From Longimonas halophila (GTDB lineage: Bacteria > Bacteroidota > Rhodothermia > Rhodothermales > Salinibacteraceae): 64,000 bases of DNA. The DNA is taken from positions 1 through 64,000 of the forward strand of contig NZ_PDEP01000009.1 of the NCBI RefSeq assembly GCF_002554705.1. The letters are read 5' to 3'. Below are positions 43,799-50,764 of this stretch, one piece after another; position 1 is the first letter of the stretch, and every line of letters starts with the position of its first letter. A model generated the notes under the pieces. That model was not told the origin of the DNA and did not search any database. It worked only from the letters and a program-made list of their open reading frames with translations. The position numbers were made by a program, and so were the translations under genes.

Positions 43799-44827
43799 AT
43801 GCGTCTGTCAAACTTTATACTGGTCGTTCTTTTTCTATCGAGCTCCTGGGTTTTCGGCGTGCATGCACAGTCTATTGAATTGGGAGCCCCGCAACAGGTG
43901 CCTATTCAAGATACGGAAGCCCCGCTTAATGCAGTTAATTTTGTTCAACCGGTAGGGCAAGACTCCCTCGTCATTGCTGACAGAGCGGGGCGTCTTGCGC
44001 TTTTTGTCAATGGTGCGTACGCAACCGATCTTGGCGAGCAAGGCCAGGGCCCCTGCGAACACCAGTCGATTTTGACCACGGGTCGATACGCGTCGCTGCT
44101 TTTTGGGCTTGATCGGGGGCAGCAACGAGTTTTAGCGTACAATTTTGCATCGGGGGCGTGTACGGGGCAAATGCAGACCTCTGAAGTTCATCGTGCCACG
44201 GGGCTTGCCAGTACCGAGTCGAACCTGTTTCTTGCGCGAGGGCAGTACACATCGCAGACCGAGCCCGATACGCCGCTTTTCTTCCGGGTTGAGCGCGAAC
44301 AGGAGGTAGAGGATGAACCTGCAGAAGGGTCCGTTGTGGTCGAGACGTCATTCACGTTGGCCGACCTTGATCCGGTTTCGTTTCCCGTCCCGCTCAGTGT
44401 GCGAACGCCTGTGGAAACGCATGAGACATCGGTGTATTTTGCGCTTCCGTTATCCCCTAAGATTGTTCGATATGACCGCGAGGCTGAGCAATTCTCGTCG
44501 TTTGAGATTGACCTTGCGCTTCCAACTGCCGATGAGGTCGCATCGCTTGCCCCTGAGGACCTACTGCCGCTGGTAGAGAGCGACATCGAATTTGTGGAGC
44601 ATCTGCACGTTACGGATGACCATGTGGTAGTTGCTTCGCGGCGTGGAACAGGTGCCGATGGGGTATGGCGCGTACAGGTGTACGACCATGATGGCACAAA
44701 GCAAGCCGCCCAGACCGTTGAGCATCAGATTGTTCACCTTACCGGAGCGCACATTATGCAACTCCTGACAGAGGAGACCGAGGATGTGGTATATACGGTC
44801 AGCAAGGTGCCGTATACGTTGCCATGA
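43799..44827 (+). CDS. Secreted protein with predicted 6-bladed beta-propeller
   Basis: A 342-aa protein with a signal peptide (LSNFILVVLFLSSSWVFGVHA, cleaved near AQS). The body has repeated beta-strand patterns: VGQDSLVIADRAGRLALFVN, a GQGPCEHQSI segment (cf. the GxGPGE turn of Bacteroidota 6-bladed propellers), and VYFALPLSPKIVRYDREA. This matches the uncharacterised 6-bladed propeller proteins widespread in Bacteroidota. Compared with neighbours, its codons are less GC-rich and the upstream region is AT-rich, so it may have been acquired. It is preceded by the palindrome at 43755-43774. Function unknown; ligand- or peptide-binding on the cell surface is possible. Confidence 0.75.
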   Translation: MRLSNFILVVLFLSSSWVFGVHAQSIELGAPQQVPIQDTEAPLNAVNFVQPVGQDSLVIADRAGRLALFVNGAYATDLGEQGQGPCEHQSILTTGRYASLLFGLDRGQQRVLAYNFASGACTGQMQTSEVHRATGLASTESNLFLARGQYTSQTEPDTPLFFRVEREQEVEDEPAEGSVVVETSFTLADLDPVSFPVPLSVRTPVETHETSVYFALPLSPKIVRYDREAEQFSSFEIDLALPTADEVASLAPEDLLPLVESDIEFVEHLHVTDDHVVVASRRGTGADGVWRVQVYDHDGTKQAAQTVEHQIVHLTGAHIMQLLTEETEDVVYTVSKVPYTLP

Positions 44828-44989
44828 AGGCGTGTCGTCGGTGCACTACATAGCTTTCTCGTGGGACTTAGCAGGCTCTTCGTGCCCTGGCAAGACACGC
44901 ACGGAAACTTTCGGCTTTAAGATGCCGTGCATACACATCTGACCACTGTAGCCGCACCCCGGATATTGCTAAGGGCCTGTACCAAACCC

Positions 44990-45244
44990 ATGAAGAACGA
45001 ACTGCACCCCAAATACACCGCGCTGACCGTTCAGTTGTCCGATGGGTCGACCATCGAAACCCGTTCGACCCTCGACGTCGAGGCGTACGAGTCGGATGTG
45101 GACTCTACCAACCACCCATTCTACACCGGACGGCGTCAGTTTGTAGATACCGCCGGACGCGTCGAGAAGTTTAACCGGCGCTACGGCCTCAAGAACGACA
45201 ATGACGACAATGACGACGCCGAGGACGACAGCGACGACGCGTAG
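44990..45244 (+). CDS. rpmE: Ribosomal protein bL31, cysteine-free form
   Basis: An 84-aa protein: MKNELHPKYTALTVQL, then NHPFYTGRRQFVDTAGRVEK and FNRRYGL are the bL31 signatures. The two zinc-binding Cys pairs of the C+ form are replaced (LSDGS and VDSTN positions), so this is the zinc-independent C- form. The C-terminus carries an acidic tail of Asn/Asp (NDNDDNDDAEDDSDDA), unlike most bL31. A strong terminator follows at 45283-45319. A GCACGG...CCGTGC hairpin (44899-44940) lies upstream in the leader. Confidence 0.93.
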   Translation: MKNELHPKYTALTVQLSDGSTIETRSTLDVEAYESDVDSTNHPFYTGRRQFVDTAGRVEKFNRRYGLKNDNDDNDDAEDDSDDA

Positions 45245-45282
45245 TATATTATCTCGGAGCATCCCGCTTCGAGCTGTGTCGG

Positions 45283-45319
45283 AAGGGCGACCTGTGTAGG
45301 CAGGCCGCCCTTTTCTATT
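45283..45319 (+). terminator. Rho-independent terminator after rpmE
   Basis: Stem AAGGGCGACCTG (45283-45294) / CAGGCCGCCCTT (45301-45312), one A.C mismatch, 6-base loop, followed by TTCTATTT. It lies 38 bp past the rpmE stop. Confidence 0.88.
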
Positions 45320-45433
45320 TACAGCGCATTGTGAAGCATGCGCGTGGAGTCCCCACGTTGTGCGTCCACCTTGCTCCTGTTGATCCGTCACGGTGCCCCC
45401 ATCTATTTTTGCGAACTCAACCTCCCTTGCTCC

Positions 45434-46783
45434 ATGAGCACGCCGCTAAACCCTGTTGCCCTCATTACGCAGAAGCGCGACGGCCAGTCCGTAGCGCCCG
45501 ACGACATTACCCGCCTCGTGGATGCCTACACCGCAGGCGAGGTGCCCGACTATCAGATGAGCGCCTTCATTATGGCGGCGTTTCTGCAGGGCTTGAGTGA
45601 TGCCGAGGCTGCAGCCCTCACCGACGCCATGCTGCATTCTGGCACCGTGCTCGACCTCAGCGGCACATCCGGCATCAAGGTCGACAAGCACTCCACCGGC
45701 GGCGTCGGCGACAAGGTCTCGCTCATCCTGGCCCCGATTGTGGCCTCGCAGGGCGTGCCCGTGCCTATGGTGTCGGGTCGCGGACTGGGCCATACCGGCG
45801 GCACGCTCGATAAGCTGGAGTCCATTCCCGGCTTTCGCACCGACCTGTCGATGGCCGCCTACAAGCAGCAGCTCGACGACATTGGCATTGTGCTGATTGG
45901 GCAGACGGAGGAGATGGCGCCCGCCGACCGCAAGCTCTACGCGCTGCGCGACGTAACCGGCACCGTCGAGTCTATCCCGCTCATTGCGGCGTCCATTATG
46001 AGCAAGAAGCTGGCCGAGGGCATCGACGCGCTCGTGCTCGACGTGAAGTGCGGGCGCGGCGCCTTCATGAAGACGGAGGCCGATGCGCGCACGCTGGCCG
46101 AGACGCTTGTAGCCATTGGCGAGGGCCACGACACCCCCACTGTGGCGCTCCTTACCGACATGAATGCTCCGCTTGGACGTGCGGTGGGCAACTGGCCCGA
46201 GGTGGCCGAGAGCGTGGCGTGCCTGCGTGGCGAACACGACGACACCCCGCTCATGGAGGTTACCTACGCTCTGGCGGGCGAAATGCTGGCGCTGGGCGGC
46301 GTGGCCGATACGCCCGAGGCCGGACGCCAGCACGCACGTGAGGCAGTGGCCTCCGGCGCGGCGCTCGACTGCCTGCGTACGCTGGTGGAGGCACAAGGCG
46401 GCGACGTCTCTGCGATCAACGATCCCAGCACGCGGCCCGACGCCGAGCCCGTGGCTACCGTCACCGCTCCTAAGGGCATGCGCGGTACCGTCAATGAAAT
46501 TGACGCGCTGGCAATTGGGCACCTCGCGGTGGACCTGGGGGCGGGCCGCCGCACTAAAGAGGACACGGTGGATCCCACCGCTGGACTTACGCTACAGGCG
46601 CACATTGGCGAAGCCGTAGCTCCCGGCGACGTACTCGCGCAGCTGTACACCGACCGCACCGAACAGCTCGACGCTTTTGCCGAGGCGCTTCGCGACGCCT
46701 ACACCGTGGGCGACGCCGCCCCCGAGCGTAGCGCGGCAGTGTGGGACCGCTACACGCCTGCGGGATGGGCGAGTCAGGTGTAG
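45434..46783 (+). CDS. Thymidine/pyrimidine-nucleoside phosphorylase
   Basis: A 449-aa protein. The N-terminal helical domain (ITRLVDAYTAGEVPDYQMSA) is followed by the phosphate-binding KVDKHSTGGVGDKVSL and SGRGLGHTGGTLDKLESI, the family signature. SIMSKKLAEGIDALVLDVKC is also diagnostic. It splits thymidine or uridine with phosphate to base and (deoxy)ribose-1-phosphate. DeoA and Pdp cannot be told apart by eye, so no symbol is given. A nucleoside importer (5627-6937) could supply its substrate. ATG 45434 starts MSTPLNPVALITQKRDG, matching the usual N-terminus; the earlier in-frame ATG at 45338 is less likely. Confidence 0.93.
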   Translation: MSTPLNPVALITQKRDGQSVAPDDITRLVDAYTAGEVPDYQMSAFIMAAFLQGLSDAEAAALTDAMLHSGTVLDLSGTSGIKVDKHSTGGVGDKVSLILAPIVASQGVPVPMVSGRGLGHTGGTLDKLESIPGFRTDLSMAAYKQQLDDIGIVLIGQTEEMAPADRKLYALRDVTGTVESIPLIAASIMSKKLAEGIDALVLDVKCGRGAFMKTEADARTLAETLVAIGEGHDTPTVALLTDMNAPLGRAVGNWPEVAESVACLRGEHDDTPLMEVTYALAGEMLALGGVADTPEAGRQHAREAVASGAALDCLRTLVEAQGGDVSAINDPSTRPDAEPVATVTAPKGMRGTVNEIDALAIGHLAVDLGAGRRTKEDTVDPTAGLTLQAHIGEAVAPGDVLAQLYTDRTEQLDAFAEALRDAYTVGDAAPERSAAVWDRYTPAGWASQV

Positions 46784-46942
46784 GTGGCTTGCACCGTAAC
46801 AATTTGTGTTGTTGTATAGTAGATAGAGATGCACAAGATGTCCCCAATCAACGGGCCCGCCTCAAACGGCTAAACGCAGCGGTGCTTTGAGCGCTGTTGC
46901 GTGTGGGCCGCCTCACGCTACTTTTCAACTGGCTGCATTGTT

Positions 46943-47740
46943 ATGATCTTATCCATCTGGGCGCGTTTTAAGCGAGCGATTCGTTCTATCTTTGGGGGAG
47001 CCGTTTCTGCGATGGAGAACCCCCGCCTGGTGCTCGAACAGAACATTCGGGAGCTTAACGACCAGGTCCCCGAAATGAACGAAAACATCGCCACGGTGAA
47101 AGCGAACATGATTATGCTGCGCAAGGAGGCGGAGAAATCCGAAGATCAGGTGCAGCAGCTCACCTCGCGCATCAAAAGCGCCATTCAGTCCGATCGTGAG
47201 GACATTGCGCGCAAGTACGCCATGCGCCTCGAAAAAGAGAAAGAGAGCATGGAGCGTACGCAGAAGCAGCTTCAGCACGCTGAGAAAGCGTATGAGAAGG
47301 CGCTGAAAGTCAAGAAGTCGTTCATGCGCGAGAAGGAGAAAAAAATCCAGGAGGCGCAAGATGCACTGCGGGCCCACGAGCAGGCCAAGTGGCAGTCCGA
47401 AATTGCGGATACGCTGGAGCAGTTCGAGGTCACCGGCCTCGACCAGACGCACGACGAGATGGTGCAGAAGCTGAACCGCGAAACCGCCGAGAACGAAGCC
47501 CGCATGGAGCTGGCGCTGGATTCGGTGGATTCGGAGGCCCTGCAAATTGAAGAAGACGCCGAAGAGATGCGAGCCGCAGAGCTCGTTGACCAGTTCAAGA
47601 TGGAGATGAATGCAGGCGCTGAACGCGACAAATCGGACCGCGCCACCGAGTCGGAGGACTCCATCGATCTGCCCGACGAACTTGAAGAGAGCGAGCCGCA
47701 GAAGACCATTGGCAAGCAGCAGCGCACACAGTCGGAGTAG
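46943..47740 (+). CDS. PspA/IM30-family membrane-maintenance protein
   Basis: A 265-aa, almost wholly helical protein. The N-terminal amphipathic segment ILSIWARFKRAIRSIFGGAV and following NPRLVLEQNIRELNDQVPEM are typical of PspA/Vipp1. A long coiled coil (residues ~40-170) follows. The C-terminal 40 residues are acidic and end ESEPQKTIGKQQRTQSE. PspA proteins form ESCRT-III-like rods on damaged inner membrane. Two coiled-coil genes follow on the same strand, and the next one also ends in a KTIG motif, suggesting a functional unit. The ATG at 46943 is preferred over an upstream in-frame ATG at 46901. Confidence 0.9.
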   Translation: MILSIWARFKRAIRSIFGGAVSAMENPRLVLEQNIRELNDQVPEMNENIATVKANMIMLRKEAEKSEDQVQQLTSRIKSAIQSDREDIARKYAMRLEKEKESMERTQKQLQHAEKAYEKALKVKKSFMREKEKKIQEAQDALRAHEQAKWQSEIADTLEQFEVTGLDQTHDEMVQKLNRETAENEARMELALDSVDSEALQIEEDAEEMRAAELVDQFKMEMNAGAERDKSDRATESEDSIDLPDELEESEPQKTIGKQQRTQSE

Positions 47741-47828
47741 CACCGGGTCCCACGCATCCAACAGCTCCCTGTGCGTCGTGGCGCTGTTGCGTACGGAGAT
47801 CCTTCTACACAGAAATGCTGGTGATGCT

Positions 47829-48332
47829 ATGACCGACGATGAGTTCAACCGCATCAAAGATGCCGAGAAGCAGCACCTGCGGGCGAAGCGGACCCTGCGC
47901 CGGTTGCAGAACGCGCTGCGTGAACAGAAAGAGGCTGGGCGTGGCACCGTAGCCCGCATGACGGAGCGCATCCAGGCGCTGTTTAACGACCACCGCTCGG
48001 CCCTCGACGCATTGCAATGGGACACCGCACGCCTTGAAGCGCGCCTCGATGCGCTGCGCGACACACTGACCGGTGCATCTGCAGACACTGATGCACGGAA
48101 CAGCGACCCCCGCGAAAGCGATGGGCCCGGCGATGACGACGTCTCCGACGATGAAGCTACTTTGCGCATGCACCGCGCCGAGCGCCTGGTCGATGATCTG
48201 CGCACCCAGTTGGACACCGATGCTCCCGATGCACCGAGAGATTCCAGCTCTTCTACCAACGACTCATCTGAGAGCGCGCCGCCCGACGATGGGCTCCCCG
48301 AGAAAACCATTGGCCGTGTGCCTCGCTCTTGA
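47829..48332 (+). CDS. Coiled-coil protein of PspA operon
   Basis: A 167-aa hydrophilic protein. Residues 1-80 form a basic coiled coil (EFNRIKDAEKQHLRAKRTLR ...). Residues 80-150 are acidic and Ser/Asp-rich, with one short helix (ATLRMHRAERLVDDLRTQLD). It ends DDGLPEKTIGRVPRS. The KTIG[KR] sequence also ends the upstream PspA protein, at the same distance from an acidic stretch. No membrane segment. It lies 88 bp after PspA and 15 bp before the next gene. Probably an adaptor that binds the same partner as PspA's tail; no family was recognised. Confidence 0.8.
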   Translation: MTDDEFNRIKDAEKQHLRAKRTLRRLQNALREQKEAGRGTVARMTERIQALFNDHRSALDALQWDTARLEARLDALRDTLTGASADTDARNSDPRESDGPGDDDVSDDEATLRMHRAERLVDDLRTQLDTDAPDAPRDSSSSTNDSSESAPPDDGLPEKTIGRVPRS

Positions 48333-48347
48333 TTGTACCCTCCTGCT

Positions 48348-49259
48348 ATGGATGAACCCAACTACACGCAAGCTGCCTTCCTGCACCCGTGGAACCTCAT
48401 CTTTCTTACGGTGGGGCTCAGCGTAGCTGTTGGGCTGGGCATTGCCACGGGGCTGCCGGTCTGGCTGCTCATTGGGTTTGTGCTGGCCTCGGAGCTTGTG
48501 GTGCTGGGCACGGTGCCGCGAAACGAGCGGTTTCAGCGTGTGGTGCGGGCCGACCACCGGGCCGAACGCCTAAAGCCACCTACAAAAGAAGAGAAGTACA
48601 AAGCCCTCACGCGGCGCCAGCAGCGGCGTTACGCTCGGCTGCGCACGCTCTGCACCGAAATCGAATCGAACTATGCCAGCCTGAACAGCGCCTCGCAGCA
48701 GCTGGTGCAGCGCACGATTCGCAAGCTCGATAATATTCTTGACTCATATCTCGATCTCTTGCATCAGCGCAACCGGCACCGCGAAGCGATCGACAGCGCC
48801 ACCGAAAACAGCATCCAGAAGTCGATTTCCTCACTCGAAGACCGCCTCGACGACATGTCGGACCGGGTGCGCACCGTCAAGGAGCGTCGCCTGAAAGTGC
48901 TGAAGCGGCGGCTGGCGCGCTTCGAGAAGGCCCACGAGAACCTGGACGTGATCGAGGCCCAACTGCAGACGGTGGAAGACGTGGCGAAGTACATCCACGA
49001 GCAGTCATACACGCTGCAAAACCCCGACGAGATTACGCACCAACTCGATGCGCTCTTCCAAGAAGTCGAAGAAGCGCAGGAGCACGTCCGCGAGATCGAA
49101 AACGTGTTCAGCGACCCCGATTCATATCTCGATGACATGGACGAGATGGACGAGATGGACTGGCTCGACGAGGACGAAGAGCCGCTGTCGGCCCCGGACC
49201 CTCACTCCTCAGAGTCAGATAAATCAGGCCCAACCCGCTCGTCGCGCACACAGGCGTGA
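48348..49259 (+). CDS. Membrane-anchored coiled-coil protein of PspA operon
   Basis: A 303-aa protein. Two hydrophobic segments near the N-terminus (LIFLTVGLSVAVGLGIATGL and WLLIGFVLASELVVLG) place it in the inner membrane. The long cytoplasmic part is an alternating-charge coiled coil (residues ~85-260, e.g. SISSLEDRLDDMSDRVRTVK). The C-terminus is acidic (DDMDEMDEMDWLDEDEEP) with a Ser/Thr tail. With the PspA gene and the small coiled-coil gene it forms a compact operon, so it may anchor PspA assemblies at the membrane. It is not PspB or PspC by sequence. ATG 48348 follows the upstream stop by 15 bp. Confidence 0.82.
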   Translation: MDEPNYTQAAFLHPWNLIFLTVGLSVAVGLGIATGLPVWLLIGFVLASELVVLGTVPRNERFQRVVRADHRAERLKPPTKEEKYKALTRRQQRRYARLRTLCTEIESNYASLNSASQQLVQRTIRKLDNILDSYLDLLHQRNRHREAIDSATENSIQKSISSLEDRLDDMSDRVRTVKERRLKVLKRRLARFEKAHENLDVIEAQLQTVEDVAKYIHEQSYTLQNPDEITHQLDALFQEVEEAQEHVREIENVFSDPDSYLDDMDEMDEMDWLDEDEEPLSAPDPHSSESDKSGPTRSSRTQA

Positions 49260-49294
49260 GCGTGATCGATCAACGATCACAAGGCGTAGCCCCG

Positions 49295-49870
49295 TCACCC
49301 CGGCACCTCGCCTTGACGCGCGTACGCCAGCATGAGTTTGGCATGCGCTACGATGGGAGCCTGAATGGGAAGCTCTTGCAGGCGCTCCTGCGGCGTGGTG
49401 GGCAGGCCCGGCGGACTCACGCGGCCCATCCACAGCTCCAGCTTATCGCCCAAGGCGCGCGGACCCGGAAATTGGCCTTCGGGGAAATGCGTTTCGTAGA
49501 AGCGCTGCTTTTTCGACAGACGCTCGCGTACCGCTTCGCCCGTGGCTGCCAGCTCCGGATCCTCCTGTTCAACCATGGTGCGGCCAATCAGGTAGTCGCG
49601 GTACTGAAATGGAAGCTGCAAGAGCACCGCTTCCAGCGCCTCGGCCTGTTCGGGATGATCACGCAGGCCCACCGCCATCGCGCGGGCCGTAACCGTGGCC
49701 AGCAGGCAAAGCGTCTCCTCGGCCACCAGATCGGGCTCTGTGCCCTCAATGGAGCCGATGTCGCTCAGCACCGTGTGGGTAGTGTCTTGCGTGCACGAGA
49801 GCGCCCCCAGCGCGGCAAACGTGCTAAGCTGGGCCACGCGGGTCCCCGAATCTACAGGCAAATCAGACAT
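49295..49870 (-). CDS. Hypothetical helical protein
   Basis: A 191-aa protein, mostly helical, with no signal peptide. Recognisable landmarks are few: VARAMAVGLRDHPEQAEALE-like segments (TARAMAVGLRDHPEQAEALE), FYETHFPEGQFPGP and QERLQELPIQAPIVA. No family was identified. It is 50 bp downstream of the moaC stop on the same strand, so they may be co-transcribed, though no molybdopterin role is evident. Composition is like the neighbours. Confidence 0.78.
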   Translation of the reverse strand: MSDLPVDSGTRVAQLSTFAALGALSCTQDTTHTVLSDIGSIEGTEPDLVAEETLCLLATVTARAMAVGLRDHPEQAEALEAVLLQLPFQYRDYLIGRTMVEQEDPELAATGEAVRERLSKKQRFYETHFPEGQFPGPRALGDKLELWMGRVSPPGLPTTPQERLQELPIQAPIVAHAKLMLAYARQGEVPG

Positions 49871-49920
49871 AAACAGACGGGTGCAACGGGCAAATGCAAC
49901 AGAGAGACACAGAGCGGATG

Positions 49921-50409
49921 CTACTCGTCAGATTTCCAGTTTCCGCTCTGGCCTCCGGTTTTAGCGAGCAGGTGTACGTCGTTAACGCGGATCTCTTTCG
50001 TCACGGATTTGCACATGTCGTACACCGTAAGTGCAGCAATCGACACCGCCGTCATGGCTTCCATCTCCACACCGGTCAGTCCGTTCGATTTTGTGAACGC
50101 CCGAATTTCGATCGCGTGGCGCTCTGCATCCAACGAGAACTCGACCTCCACTCCGTCAAGCTGCACGTCGCGGCAGAAGGGGAGCAGCTTGCTCGTTTGT
50201 TTTGATCCCATAATACCGGCAATCTGTGCCACGCTCAGCACATCGCCCTTACGAATCGTACCACTTTGCACGCGTTCAAACGCCTCAGGGCCAATAACAA
50301 CCGTGCCTTTGGCGACAGCAGTGCGAACAGAATCAGGTTGATCCGAAACGTCGGCCATACGAATACCACCTTGTAAGTCAGCGCGTGTGAGCGGAGGCGA
50401 GTCGGTCAT
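49921..50409 (-). CDS. moaC: MoaC-family cyclic pyranopterin monophosphate synthase, with unusual Arg
   Basis: A 162-aa protein. MADVSDQPDSVRTAVAKG, KGDVLSVAQIAGI and TGVEMEAMTAVSIAALTVYD with MCKSVTKEIRV and LLAKTGGQSGNW cover the whole MoaC fold. In this family the central motif is normally ...P(L/M)CHP..., with a conserved catalytic His (His77 in E. coli); here the sequence is LLPFCRDVQL, giving Arg80 (codon CGC, 50170-50172). The rest of the active site, with Lys54 and the Glu-x-Glu, is kept. MoaC converts the GTP-derived 3',8-cyclic intermediate to cPMP. No other moa gene is in the window. The enzyme may have altered or lost activity. Confidence 0.9.
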   Translation of the reverse strand: MTDSPPLTRADLQGGIRMADVSDQPDSVRTAVAKGTVVIGPEAFERVQSGTIRKGDVLSVAQIAGIMGSKQTSKLLPFCRDVQLDGVEVEFSLDAERHAIEIRAFTKSNGLTGVEMEAMTAVSIAALTVYDMCKSVTKEIRVNDVHLLAKTGGQSGNWKSDE

Positions 50410-50764
50410 GGGAACAGGATACCGGGAGGGCAGGCAGTGGAGCTGGTAGCCTAAAGCGATGGCTACACAGCAAGTCATACGGCACACGGTACGGCGAAGC
50501 GATCGCATGTGTTTTGGGAGGATGCAACAGCTTCGAATAATTTCCGAGGCGATATCGCATCCACACGGGGCGGTGCACCGCGCTCTATTGCGTTTTCGGA
50601 GGTACAGGCTGGCGCAGCACCAGCATCCCGACGCAGTTCGACAGGTGCTCGTTGAAGCGGCACGACCACGCTGCAGAGGAACTGCATCTTCGGCGGTTCG
50701 GTTCATGCGCATCCCCTATTCTACTTCTACGTTCGCGTTTTCCTCGGTAGCCTACCCTGCGTCT
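50410..50764. other. Divergent intergenic region moaC / BatA gene
   Basis: A 355-bp gap with open frames on both strands but no protein-like translation. It contains the promoters of the divergent genes. In-frame ATG at 50705 could lengthen the downstream BatA protein by 20 residues. No repeat or RNA was recognised. Confidence 0.45.

Noticed and set aside
44899..44940. Riboswitch or r-protein leader before rpmE
   Set aside because: Only a 6-bp GCACGG/CCGTGC hairpin is visible; no conserved leader structure could be recognised.
50421..50712. Minus-strand Cys/Arg-rich extension upstream of moaC
   Set aside because: Continues the moaC frame but the translation is not protein-like; the homologous N-terminus begins near 50409.
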